The notes beneath the pieces are model-generated. The model did no database searches and was not told the origin of the DNA. It saw only the letters and a program-made list of their open reading frames with translations. This document shows positions 1 through 8,897 of a stretch of 64,000 nt of DNA, piece by piece; within the stretch, counting starts at the first letter, position 1, and each line of letters begins with the position of its first letter. Source of the DNA: CAG-698 sp964385755 (GTDB lineage: Bacteria > Bacillota_I > Bacilli_A > ML615J-28 > CAG-698). Position numbers and translations under genes: made by a program. The DNA lies in contig CAYLPZ010000002.1 of assembly GCA_964385755.1 (NCBI GenBank), positions 62,001-126,000 on the forward strand, given 5' to 3'.

Positions 1-1
1 A

Positions 2-1312
2 TCTGAAATATATGGTGGTCTTGCTAATGCATGGGATTATGGTCCACTAGGTGTTGAACTATTAAATAATATCAAACAAACGTGGTGGAAGAAATTTGTA
101 CAAGAGTCTCCTTATAATGTTGGTATGGATAGTGCAATTTTAATGAACACTAATGTTTGGATTGCAAGTGGTCATGTTGGTGGTTTTAGTGACCCACTAA
201 CAGATTGTAAGAGTTGTGGTGTTCGTTACCGTGCCGATAAGTTGATTGAAGATTTTACTAATGGTCAAATTACTGGTGATGGAATGTCTAATGAACAAAT
301 TATGGATTTTATTACTGAACATAAAATCGCTTGTCCTAAGTGTGGAAGTACACAATTTACTCCTATTCGTAAATTTAATTTAATGTTTAAGACAAACCAA
401 GGTGTTATTGAAGATGAAAAAAATGTTGTTTATCTTCGTCCTGAAACTGCACAAGGAATTTTTGTTAACTTTAAAAATGTTCAACGTACAACTAGAAAAA
501 AGATTCCTTTTGGAATTGGTCAAATAGGTAAAAGCTTTAGAAATGAAATTACACCTGGAAACTTTATTTTCCGTACTCGTGAATTTGAACAAATGGAACT
601 AGAATTTTTCTGTAAACCTGGAACTGATTTAGAATGGTTTAATTATTGGAAGCAATACTGTCTTGATTTTCTAAAATTTGTTGGTTTAAAACCAGAACTT
701 GTACGTTTCCGTGACCATTCACCAGAAGAACTATGTTTCTATTCAAAGGCAACTACCGACATTGAATTTAAATTTTTCTTTGGTTGGGGTGAACTTTGGG
801 GAATTGCGGATAGAACAGATTATGATTTAACACAACATATGAAAAAATCTAATGAAAGTTTAGAATATTTTGAAACTGAAACTAACACTAAATATATTCC
901 ATATGTTATTGAACCTTCTTTAGGTGCTGGTCGTTTATTCTTAGCTATATTAACTAGTGCTTATGAAGTAGAAGACTTAGGAAATGGTGAAACTCGTGAA
1001 GTTTTACATATTAAACCATCTTTAGCACCTAAAAAAGTGGCTGTATTACCTTTAGTCAATAAATTAAATGCGGAAGCAATGAAGGTATATGAATTATTAA
1101 TCAAAGAATTTGCTTGTGATTTTGATACAAGCGGACAAATTGGTAAGAGATATCGTCGCCAGGATGCTTGTGGAACACCTTACTGTGTAACATTTGATTA
1201 TGATTCTTTAGAAGATAATTGCGTTACTGTTCGTGATCGTGACACAATGAAACAAGAAAGAATCGCTATTAGTGATTTAATTACGTATATTGAAAACAAG
1301 ATAAAAGAATAA
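2..1312 (+). CDS. glyS: Glycyl-tRNA synthetase, dimeric type (5' end missing)
   Basis: Class II aminoacyl-tRNA synthetase that charges tRNA-Gly. The frame is open from base 2 with no stop, and it reads SEIYGGLANAWDYGPLG, a hallmark near the N-terminus of alpha2-type GlyRS. The true start therefore lies left of the window and the ATG at 125 is internal. Visible parts: a CxxC...CxxC pair (CKSC, CPKC), class II motif 2 around FRNEITPGNF and FRTREFEQMELEFF, and motif 3 around EPSLGAGRLFLA, followed by the anticodon-binding domain. It ends 41 bp before dnaG, matching the glyS-dnaG-sigA order known from Bacilli. Product identification is secure; only the first few dozen residues are missing. Confidence 0.95.
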   Translation, partial: SEIYGGLANAWDYGPLGVELLNNIKQTWWKKFVQESPYNVGMDSAILMNTNVWIASGHVGGFSDPLTDCKSCGVRYRADKLIEDFTNGQITGDGMSNEQIMDFITEHKIACPKCGSTQFTPIRKFNLMFKTNQGVIEDEKNVVYLRPETAQGIFVNFKNVQRTTRKKIPFGIGQIGKSFRNEITPGNFIFRTREFEQMELEFFCKPGTDLEWFNYWKQYCLDFLKFVGLKPELVRFRDHSPEELCFYSKATTDIEFKFFFGWGELWGIADRTDYDLTQHMKKSNESLEYFETETNTKYIPYVIEPSLGAGRLFLAILTSAYEVEDLGNGETREVLHIKPSLAPKKVAVLPLVNKLNAEAMKVYELLIKEFACDFDTSGQIGKRYRRQDACGTPYCVTFDYDSLEDNCVTVRDRDTMKQERIAISDLITYIENKIKE

Positions 1313-1353
1313 TATAATAGATATTTATAATTTTCAAGAAGGAGAAATGCTTA

Positions 1354-3153
1354 ATGAATAATATTAGTAATAATAACAATATTAATAATAGTCAATATAG
1401 TAAGATTATTGATGAAAGTGATATTGTTTCGGTTATTAGTCAGTATGTTCATCTTGAAAAGAAAGGAAATGATTATAAAGGTTTGTGTCCATTTCATAAT
1501 GATGCCAATCCTTCTTTATCTGTTTCTCCTAGTAAGAGAGTTTATAAATGTTTTAGTTGTAATGAAGCTGGTAATGTAATTACCTTTGTACAAAAAATTG
1601 AAAATATTTCTACTTTTGATGCCATGAAAAAAGTTGCTTTAATGTCAGGTATACAACTAGACCTTAAAGAAAACCCAAAAGAAGCAAGAAATTCGAAATA
1701 TTATCAAATTATGAAAGATGCTGTTAAAACATACGAGTTCTATCTTAAGAACACTAATGAAGGAATAGAAGCTCTTAAGTATTTAACAAATAGAAATATT
1801 ACAGATGATATTATCAAAAGATTTCATATTGGATTATCTAGTCACAAAGATGATATCATTACTAAAGTATTAATTGAACAAAATAAATATTTGCCAATAG
1901 ATTTATTAGAATTAGGATTAATAAGTAATAACCAAAACAAGTATCAAGATTTATATCATGGAAGAATAATGTTTCCAATTACTGATATTAGGGGAAATAC
2001 TATTGCTTTTAGTGGACGAATATATGATACTAAATCTAATTCTAAATATATTAATTCTAAAGAAAGCACTATATTCAAGAAAAAAGAAGTTTTATATAAT
2101 TTCTTTGAATCATTAAATGACATTAAAACGCTTGATCAAGTTTTTATCTTCGAAGGTTTTATGGATGTTATTGCTGCCTATCGTGGAGGAATACCAAATA
2201 GCATTGCAACAATGGGAACAGCGTTAACCACTGATCAAATAAATATTATTACTAAAGTAACAAAGAATATTGTATTATGTTATGATGGCGATACTCCAGG
2301 TGTTAATGCAATGAAAAGAGCAATTTCATTGTTTGCTTTAAAAAATATAACTGTTAAAACAGTCGCAATGCCTGAAGGACTTGATCCTGACGATTATATT
2401 AATAAATATGGTAAAGAAGCATTTTATGATTTATTTACTAATCATCAAATTTCTTCCTTTGATTATTTATATGAAGTAGCAAGAAGATCATTAAATGTAA
2501 GTGATCTTAATAGCATTGCAAGATTTCAAACTGAAATTTATGATTTAGCGAGAAAAGCTAACAATCTAACGATTGAAAATTATTTAATTGAGAAATTAAG
2601 TAAGACACTTAATACAAGTAGTGCGAAGCTAGAAAATGATTTAAAAATATATAAAAATAACAATTCTTTTGTAGAACAAATAAGAAATACAAATACAAGT
2701 ACGAAACCTACACAAAGGAAGAGTGAGGTTATTAAGAATATTTACGAAGAAGCAGAAAAAGGTATCGTATATTTATCTTTTATAAATCGTGATGCTTGTA
2801 TTGAAACAAAAAATTCATTAGAAGTTGAGGATTATATTAATAAAACTAATCGTAATATTTTATACGAATTATACAATTACTATGGCTTAGCAAAAGAAAT
2901 GAATAAAGAAGAATTCTTTAATAGACTTAGTCCAATTCAAGTAAATAGTTTAAATACGATTATTAACACATGTTCATTTTATACTATCGACTCTTTACAT
3001 GATTTTATTGCTTATGTAAAAAAGGCAAATAGTTATAAAGATTTACTATTTTTAGAACGTAAACTTGAAAATGAAATTAATCCAGAAAAGAAATCTGATA
3101 TCATTCAAGATATTGCTTTAAGCAAAAAAAGTTTAATTAAAATAAAAAAATGA
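1354..3153 (+). CDS. dnaG: DNA primase
   Basis: Synthesises RNA primers at the replication fork with DnaB helicase. 599 residues, a normal DnaG length. The N-terminal CHC2 zinc finger is visible (C45, H48, C66, C69 in LCPFH and YKCFSC), followed by the RNA polymerase core and a Toprim domain (VFIFEGFMDVIAAYRGG; LCYDGDTPG). The C-terminal third is divergent and lysine/asparagine rich, as usual for the helicase-binding part. The start is ATG 1354 with GGAG at 1341-1344; a closer ATG at 1347 is out of frame and opens only four codons. It stops with TGA directly upstream of sigA and is probably cotranscribed with it. Confidence 0.97.
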   Translation: MNNISNNNNINNSQYSKIIDESDIVSVISQYVHLEKKGNDYKGLCPFHNDANPSLSVSPSKRVYKCFSCNEAGNVITFVQKIENISTFDAMKKVALMSGIQLDLKENPKEARNSKYYQIMKDAVKTYEFYLKNTNEGIEALKYLTNRNITDDIIKRFHIGLSSHKDDIITKVLIEQNKYLPIDLLELGLISNNQNKYQDLYHGRIMFPITDIRGNTIAFSGRIYDTKSNSKYINSKESTIFKKKEVLYNFFESLNDIKTLDQVFIFEGFMDVIAAYRGGIPNSIATMGTALTTDQINIITKVTKNIVLCYDGDTPGVNAMKRAISLFALKNITVKTVAMPEGLDPDDYINKYGKEAFYDLFTNHQISSFDYLYEVARRSLNVSDLNSIARFQTEIYDLARKANNLTIENYLIEKLSKTLNTSSAKLENDLKIYKNNNSFVEQIRNTNTSTKPTQRKSEVIKNIYEEAEKGIVYLSFINRDACIETKNSLEVEDYINKTNRNILYELYNYYGLAKEMNKEEFFNRLSPIQVNSLNTIINTCSFYTIDSLHDFIAYVKKANSYKDLLFLERKLENEINPEKKSDIIQDIALSKKSLIKIKK

Positions 3154-3163
3154 GGTAATGCCA

Positions 3164-4426
3164 ATGGAAAATGAAAATAAACCACTAGAGGAACTTTTAT
3201 TGTTGTCAAAATCAAATAATGGTTGTGTAAAAACTTCAGACTTAATTAAATATTATCCTATTGATTCTGAAGAATATGATCAGTTACATATTGCACTTGA
3301 GGAAAATGATGTAACAATTATTGAGGAAGATGATGATGAATTCATCGATTTAGATAAAATCGATGATGATTTTGATGGGTTCATCGGTAAAATTGAAAAT
3401 GATCCAGAATTTACTCAATTTAATAACGAAATAGAAAATGAACTTCTAAAAAGTAAAGATATCGAAGATCTTGTTTCCGGCACCGCAAATATCTCTTCTG
3501 ATGATCCTGTAAAGATGTATTTACGTGAAATTGGTCAAATTCCTCTATTAACTATGCAACAAGAAATTGACTTATCACGTACTATTCAAGAAGGAATGAG
3601 TGCTGATTATGCCTTAGAACAATATCGTTTAGGTAATAAGCAATATACTCCTGAGGAAGTTAGTAATTTAAAAGAATTGATTTCTGAAGGAAAAGAAGCT
3701 AGAGATATTTTGACTGAATCTAATTTACGTTTAGTAGTTTCGATTGCTAAAAAGTTCTTAGGTAGAGGGTTACCTTTACAAGACTTAATTCAAGAAGGAA
3801 ATATGGGCTTAATGCGTGCTGTTAAGAAATTCGATCCAACAAGAGGATATAAATTTTCTACATATGCGACTTGGTGGATTAAACAATCTATTACACGTGC
3901 TATCTCTGACCAAGCTCGTACAATTCGTATTCCTGTTCATTTAAATGAAACCATTAATCGTATGGTACGTATTCAACGTAAATTAACTCAAGAGTTACAT
4001 CGTGAACCTACAGATCAAGAGATTGCTGATGAAATGAATGAAAAAGTTGAAAAGGTTCGTTACATTAAGAAGATAGCACAAGAGCCTGTTTCTTTAGAAA
4101 CACCAGTAGGTGAGGAAGATGATTCAACTTTAGGCGATTTTGTTCATGATGCGGAAATGTTAAATCCATTTGAATATACAATGCAAGAAAAATTTAAAGA
4201 AGAAATTGATAATTTCTTACACGAACTTCAACCTCGTGAAGAACAAGTAATTCGTCTTCGTTATGGTTTAACTGATGGTAGAGTTCGTACATTAGAAGAA
4301 GTTGGTAAAGAGTTTAATGTAACTAGAGAACGTATTAGACAAATTGAAGCAAAAGCAATTCGTAGATTACGTCATCCAGCTCGACAACGTTCACTAAAAT
4401 ATCTTAAAGGATATACAAAAGACTAA
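3164..4426 (+). CDS. sigA: RNA polymerase primary sigma factor (sigma-A/RpoD)
   Basis: Housekeeping sigma factor that directs RNA polymerase to TTGACA/TATAAT promoters, several of which are visible in this window. About 420 residues with an acidic N-terminal region 1.1 (EEDDDEF, DKIDDDFDGF), region 1.2 (DPVKMYLREIGQIPLLT), region 2 (NLRLVVSIAKKF, DLIQEGNMGLMRAVKKFD, YATWWIKQSITRAI), region 3 and region 4.2 (TLEEVGKEFNVTRERIRQIE). Start choice: the first ATG (3158) is only 1 nt after the GAGGT at 3152-3156, which overlaps the dnaG stop. ATG 3164 is 7 nt away and is the better start. Operon partner of dnaG, as in other Bacilli. Confidence 0.97.
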   Translation: MENENKPLEELLLLSKSNNGCVKTSDLIKYYPIDSEEYDQLHIALEENDVTIIEEDDDEFIDLDKIDDDFDGFIGKIENDPEFTQFNNEIENELLKSKDIEDLVSGTANISSDDPVKMYLREIGQIPLLTMQQEIDLSRTIQEGMSADYALEQYRLGNKQYTPEEVSNLKELISEGKEARDILTESNLRLVVSIAKKFLGRGLPLQDLIQEGNMGLMRAVKKFDPTRGYKFSTYATWWIKQSITRAISDQARTIRIPVHLNETINRMVRIQRKLTQELHREPTDQEIADEMNEKVEKVRYIKKIAQEPVSLETPVGEEDDSTLGDFVHDAEMLNPFEYTMQEKFKEEIDNFLHELQPREEQVIRLRYGLTDGRVRTLEEVGKEFNVTRERIRQIEAKAIRRLRHPARQRSLKYLKGYTKD

Positions 4427-4452
4427 ATATTAATTATTAAGGAGATATAATA

Positions 4453-5784
4453 ATGGAAATTTCTATTTCAAAGGAATTCTTACAAAAATGTAATGCTTCT
4501 TATGAAAAAAATCCAATAAACAAAGTTGTTCGTCATGCTTTAACAAATGAAAGCATAACTAATGTTGCAAGAAGCCAAGATGAATTAAAACTTAATAGTT
4601 TTAATTTCTCAATTAATATCCCAACACAAAAGTGCGCAAACCAAAAAAATTCTGGTCGTTGTTGGATTTTTGCTGGGTTAAATGTACTACGTGAAATTAT
4701 TTGTGATAAATGTGGAATTACAAATTTTGAATTATCACAAAGCTATGTAGCATTTTATGATAAACTAGAAAAGATTAACTATAAACTTGAATCTATTATC
4801 TCACTACTTGGTAATAATCCTGATGATCGAGTGTTTTCATTTGTATTACGTGGTGGTATTGAAGATGGTGGACAATGGGATATGTTTGTTAATGTAGTAA
4901 AGAAATATGGTGTTGTTCCTAAAACTGTTTTAGATGAAACATATCAAAGTAGCAATACTAGAGAATTAAATAGTTTAATCAATGTTGAATTAAAGAAATT
5001 TGCTATTAAAGCTCAAGAATTATATAAAACAAATGATATGGATGCTATATATGCTTTAAAAAATGAAATGCTTGAAAAGTATTATCATTTATTACTTAAT
5101 GCTTATGGAAGACCAGTAGAAGAATTTGATTTTGAATATACAGATAAAAATGGTAAATATCATCTTGAAAAAGGTTATACACCACTTTCTTTCTTTGAAA
5201 AATACATTGGTAATACTATTGATGAATATGTAAGTTTAATTAATTCACCAACTCCTGATAAACCTTACTATCAAACATACACAATTGACTATTTAGGTAA
5301 TGTTGTTGGTGGTAATGATATCTTACATTTAAATTTACCAATTGAAAGATTTAAAGAATTAGCTTTAAAACAACTTTCTAACAACGAAGTTGTATGGTTT
5401 GGTTGTGACTGTGGAATGTATGCGGACAGAAAATTAAGTATCTGGGATATTAATTCTTATGATTATAACACTCCATTTGCTTTAGATTACAAAGAAAGTA
5501 AATGCAATGCTTTAACATATGGTATTAGTGCAATGGATCACGCAATGGTATTTACTGGTGTTAATGTTATTGATGGTAAAACAACTAAATGGAAGGTTGA
5601 AAATAGCTGGGGAACAGATAAACCAAACGAAGGTTATTATGTTATGACAGATGCTTGGTTTGATTTATATGTTTATCAACTTGTAATCAATAAAAAATAT
5701 TTAACTAAAGAAGAACTAAGTTGCTATAATAAAGATGTGATTGTGCTAAAACCATGGGATCCGATGGGCACTCTAGCAAAATAA
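4453..5784 (+). CDS. pepC: Aminopeptidase C (bleomycin hydrolase family, C1B)
   Basis: Cytoplasmic cysteine aminopeptidase that removes N-terminal residues from peptides; PepC and bleomycin hydrolase form barrel-like hexamers. 443 residues, the usual family length. The papain-like triad is visible in order: Cys70 in SGRCWIFAG, His363 in MDHAMVFTG and Asn384 in VENSWG. No signal peptide. It follows sigA after 26 bp with an AAGGAG ribosome site, and a strong Rho-independent terminator follows. It is inserted between sigA and trmK, which are close neighbours in many Bacilli. Peptide scavenging fits a host-associated fermenter, but that is inference. Confidence 0.95.
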   Translation: MEISISKEFLQKCNASYEKNPINKVVRHALTNESITNVARSQDELKLNSFNFSINIPTQKCANQKNSGRCWIFAGLNVLREIICDKCGITNFELSQSYVAFYDKLEKINYKLESIISLLGNNPDDRVFSFVLRGGIEDGGQWDMFVNVVKKYGVVPKTVLDETYQSSNTRELNSLINVELKKFAIKAQELYKTNDMDAIYALKNEMLEKYYHLLLNAYGRPVEEFDFEYTDKNGKYHLEKGYTPLSFFEKYIGNTIDEYVSLINSPTPDKPYYQTYTIDYLGNVVGGNDILHLNLPIERFKELALKQLSNNEVVWFGCDCGMYADRKLSIWDINSYDYNTPFALDYKESKCNALTYGISAMDHAMVFTGVNVIDGKTTKWKVENSWGTDKPNEGYYVMTDAWFDLYVYQLVINKKYLTKEELSCYNKDVIVLKPWDPMGTLAK

Positions 5785-5801
5785 TTTCAAAATATTAATT
5801 A

Positions 5802-5829
5802 AGTTATACGAAAACGTATAACTTTTTTA
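5802..5829 (+). terminator. Rho-independent terminator after pepC
   Basis: Perfect 9-bp stem AGTTATACG / CGTATAACT with an AAAA loop, followed by a T-run. It closes the dnaG-sigA-pepC transcription unit. Confidence 0.9.
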
Positions 5830-5841
5830 TTTAAAATATGA

Positions 5842-5847
5842 TATAAT
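5842..5847 (+). promoter_or_regulatory. -10 element of the trmK promoter
   Basis: TATAAT at 5842-5847 lies just after the pepC terminator; no good -35 is visible. Transcription would start near 5854. This excludes the upstream in-frame ATG at 5846 as the trmK start and supports ATG 5888. Confidence 0.55.
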
Positions 5848-5887
5848 GTTATCACTGATTACAAATTTACTATTTTTTGGTGTTAAT

Positions 5888-6547
5888 ATGATAACAAATA
5901 GAATAAAGACTATTGCAAAATATATTTTTCCTTTTAAGAAAATTGCGGACGTTGGTTGTGACCATGGTTATTTAATTATTGAAGCATTTGAAAATCAAAA
6001 TATTACACATGCTATCGCTATCGATAACAAAAAAGGTCCACTTTCAAAAGCACAAGAAAATATGATGAATAAAAAATATTTTCAGAATATTCGATTTTCT
6101 CTTTCAAGTGGAATATCTGATATTGAAAATGACACAGATTGTGTTATAATATCAGGAATGGGTGGGCTTTTAATAAGTCAAATAATTGACTCAGACTATG
6201 AAAAATTAGTAAATGTTCAAAGATTAATTCTCGTACCACACAAAGATCATCAAGAAGTTAGAAAAACGGTTATAAAATATGGCTTTAAAATAAGTTATGA
6301 GAAGATTATCTTTGAAGCGAATAAATATTACACAATAATTGTTTGTGACAAAACGTGTGATAATATCGAATATTCTGATAATGAACTAATATATGGTCCA
6401 CTTTTATTAAAAGAAAAAGATGAATTGTTTTTTAAAATGTATGAAGAACAAATAAATAGATTACAAAACATTATTGATAATACAAATGATGAAAATACGA
6501 TAAAAATATTAAAAAGTAAAATAAATGAGATTAGGAGCATTTTATGA
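5888..6547 (+). CDS. trmK: tRNA (adenine-22-N1)-methyltransferase TrmK
   Basis: SAM-dependent enzyme that makes m1A22 in tRNA. About 219 residues from the chosen start, close to the family length. Motif I of the Rossmann fold is visible (IADVGCDHGYL), then the acidic ribose-binding strand (AIAIDN) and a VISGMGGLLI motif typical of TrmK (COG2384). A longer frame begins at ATG 5846, but that ATG overlaps the TATAAT box, so ATG 5888 with a weak GGTG ahead of it is preferred. The stop TGA overlaps the next ATG (ATGA), so trmK and the Nif3-like gene are translationally coupled, matching the yqfN-yqfO pair in Bacillus. Confidence 0.9.
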   Translation: MITNRIKTIAKYIFPFKKIADVGCDHGYLIIEAFENQNITHAIAIDNKKGPLSKAQENMMNKKYFQNIRFSLSSGISDIENDTDCVIISGMGGLLISQIIDSDYEKLVNVQRLILVPHKDHQEVRKTVIKYGFKISYEKIIFEANKYYTIIVCDKTCDNIEYSDNELIYGPLLLKEKDELFFKMYEEQINRLQNIIDNTNDENTIKILKSKINEIRSIL

Positions 6548-7332
6548 AAGTAAAAGAATTAGTTTCTTATTTAGATTATAGATTTCCCAAAGAAAACGCT
6601 GAAAATTATGATCAAAATAAAATAGGATTTGTGATAGGTTCATTAGATTATGAAATTACTAATGTGCTTTTAGCCTTAGATTTAACAAAGGAAGTTGTAA
6701 CTGAAGCAATAAATAACAATTGTAATATGATTATTACTCATCATCCTTTTATTTGGGATCCTATTACTAAACTTATTATTGAAGATAATCGTACTCAAAT
6801 TATAAAAATGATGCTTATTAATAATATATCTTTATATTCAATGCATACAAACCTCGATGTTAGTGATATCGGGGTAAATGTTTCTTTGTGTAAAAAGTTA
6901 AATATTAAAAATGTAAAATCGTTACAAGAAGACTTAAGTGGTAATTATTTAAGATTTGGTGATGTTGATAAGATGTCTTTAAAAGATTTATGTCAAAAAG
7001 TAAAAGTCGCTTTCGAATTAAATTCAGTTCGTTATATTGGTTCTTTAGATAAAGAAATTACTAAAGTTGGTATCGTTGGTGGAGCCGGTGGTTCAATTTT
7101 TGATATCAATAAAGCAATTTTTTCTGGCATAGATTGTTATATTACTGGAGAGATTAAATTAAACTGTGCACAATATGCTAATGAAAAAAACTTTGCAATG
7201 ATTGAAGTTAACCATGGTGTTGAACGTTTCGTTTTCCCATATTTGAAAGAAGAAATAATTAAAGAATTACCTAATCTAAGTGGGAAAATATTAATTTCAA
7301 AAATTAATACTGATCCCCTTAAATCAATTTAA
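6544..7332 (+). CDS. Nif3-like dinuclear metal-centre protein
   Basis: Member of the NIF3/DUF34 family (YqfO in Bacillus), ring-forming proteins with a two-metal site whose physiological role is still unclear; a GTP cyclohydrolase I type 2 label is often propagated without strong support. 262 residues. Metal-site motifs are visible: ITHHPFIW near residue 62, SMHTNLDV near residue 100, GGAGGS in the middle and a C-terminal IEVNHGVERFV. It lacks the extra central domain of about 100 residues found in Bacillus YqfO. Coupled to trmK by a 4-nt overlap. Confidence 0.9.
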   Translation: MKVKELVSYLDYRFPKENAENYDQNKIGFVIGSLDYEITNVLLALDLTKEVVTEAINNNCNMIITHHPFIWDPITKLIIEDNRTQIIKMMLINNISLYSMHTNLDVSDIGVNVSLCKKLNIKNVKSLQEDLSGNYLRFGDVDKMSLKDLCQKVKVAFELNSVRYIGSLDKEITKVGIVGGAGGSIFDINKAIFSGIDCYITGEIKLNCAQYANEKNFAMIEVNHGVERFVFPYLKEEIIKELPNLSGKILISKINTDPLKSI

Positions 7333-7361
7333 GCATTAAATAGTAATTGGAGGATATATAC

Positions 7362-8870
7362 TTGGAAAATTATCGTAAAAACTTTTCATTTTCTCATAAA
7401 GCGGGTATTTTAATGCCTGTCAGTAGTTTACCATCTGAGTATGGTATTGGAACATTTGGTAAAGGAGCTTTTGATTTTATTGATTTTTTAGTTAAAACTG
7501 GACAAAAATGTTGGCAAGTATTACCACTAAATCCAACTTCATATGGCGATAGTCCATATCAGTCTCCTGCTTCTGGTGCTGGAAATCCTTATTTTATCGA
7601 CCCACAAATTCTATGTGACAAAGGATTATTAACTAAAGATGAACTTAAAGAATATGTTTTTGACAAAACAAAAGTAGATTATGGTTATTTATTTTATAAA
7701 AGATATCAAATGCTTGCTTTAGCTTTTTCACGATTCAAAAAAAATAGAAGTTATAACATATTTGTGAAAAAAAATGAATCATGGATAGATGATTATGCAT
7801 TATTTATGGCTTTAAAAGTAAAATATAATTATGCTTCATGGACTACATGGAATGAAAATGATAAAAATATAACTATTGCAAGAATGCAAAAAGATGATTA
7901 CACTAACGAAATGAACTTTTGGAAATGGATTCAATATGAATTTACACAACAATGGAAAGAAGTAATTAAATATGCCCATAGCAAAGGCATTTTAATCATT
8001 GGTGATATGCCTATTTATGTAGCACATGACAGCATGGATGTGTGGAAAGATCCTAAACAGTTTGAACTTGATGAAAATTATAATCCTGTGAGAGTTGCGG
8101 GGTGTCCACCAGATGGATTTACTCCTGATGGTCAAAGATGGGGAAATCCTCTTTACAATTGGGATTTAATGAAAAAAGATGGTTTTTCATGGTGGATTAA
8201 ACGAATTAAAAGAAGTTTTGAACTTTATGATATTTTAAGAATTGATCATTTTAGAGGCTTTGCAAGTTTCTATGCAATTCCTGCTTGTGACGAAAATGCT
8301 AGACGAGGTGTATGGATTCCTGCTCCTGGTAAGGAATTGTTTAGAACAATACGAAAGGCCCTACCAAATGCGAAGATAATTGCGGAAGACTTAGGTTTTA
8401 TCACAGATGATGTAAGAGAATTACTTGAAGATACAGGATTTCCTGGTATGAAAATTTTGCAGTTTGCTTTCTTTGATGATGATAGTGAATATCTTCCAAG
8501 AACATACAATACTAAAAATTGTCTAGTATATACTGGTTCTCATGATTCTGATTGTACTTTAACCTGGTATCAAAATTTAGAAGGAGAAGCAAAAGTAAGA
8601 CTTTTAAATGAATGTCCTTTTGATGAAAAAATGTCAAAAGTATATTCTATTATCAAACTTGCAATGACTTCAATTGGTAACTTGGTAGTTATTCCAATTC
8701 AAGATTATTTAGAACTTACAAATGAAGAAGGAAGAATGAATGTACCTAGTGTTGCTGATGGAAACTGGAGCTGGCGTATAAATAAAGATTATGCAAAAGA
8801 TGAACTAATTGAAAAAATTAGAGATTTATTATTAAAAACTAATCGATATTATCAAAAAAATGTCAAATAA
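7362..8870 (+). CDS. malQ: 4-alpha-glucanotransferase (amylomaltase, GH77)
   Basis: Cytoplasmic enzyme that transfers alpha-1,4-glucan segments between maltodextrins, releasing glucose and longer acceptors for phosphorolysis. 502 residues. GH77 landmarks: GILMPVSSLPSEYGIGTFG at the N-terminus, LPLNPTSYGDSPYQS, the nucleophile region DILRIDHFRGF, the acid/base IIAEDLGF and the late YTGSHDSD. Start: TTG 7362 has GGAGG at 7349-7353 placed 8 nt upstream. The in-frame TTG at 7347 lies in that ribosome site and is rejected. First gene of the alpha-glucan locus, only 29 bp after the Nif3-like gene, so it may ride on that housekeeping transcript. Confidence 0.95.
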   Translation: MENYRKNFSFSHKAGILMPVSSLPSEYGIGTFGKGAFDFIDFLVKTGQKCWQVLPLNPTSYGDSPYQSPASGAGNPYFIDPQILCDKGLLTKDELKEYVFDKTKVDYGYLFYKRYQMLALAFSRFKKNRSYNIFVKKNESWIDDYALFMALKVKYNYASWTTWNENDKNITIARMQKDDYTNEMNFWKWIQYEFTQQWKEVIKYAHSKGILIIGDMPIYVAHDSMDVWKDPKQFELDENYNPVRVAGCPPDGFTPDGQRWGNPLYNWDLMKKDGFSWWIKRIKRSFELYDILRIDHFRGFASFYAIPACDENARRGVWIPAPGKELFRTIRKALPNAKIIAEDLGFITDDVRELLEDTGFPGMKILQFAFFDDDSEYLPRTYNTKNCLVYTGSHDSDCTLTWYQNLEGEAKVRLLNECPFDEKMSKVYSIIKLAMTSIGNLVVIPIQDYLELTNEEGRMNVPSVADGNWSWRINKDYAKDELIEKIRDLLLKTNRYYQKNVK

Positions 8871-8897
8871 TATATACAAGGAGGTAAAACTTAAATA

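Noticed and set aside
7347..7361. TTG 7347 as malQ start
   Set aside because: It overlaps the GGAGG ribosome site that serves TTG 7362.
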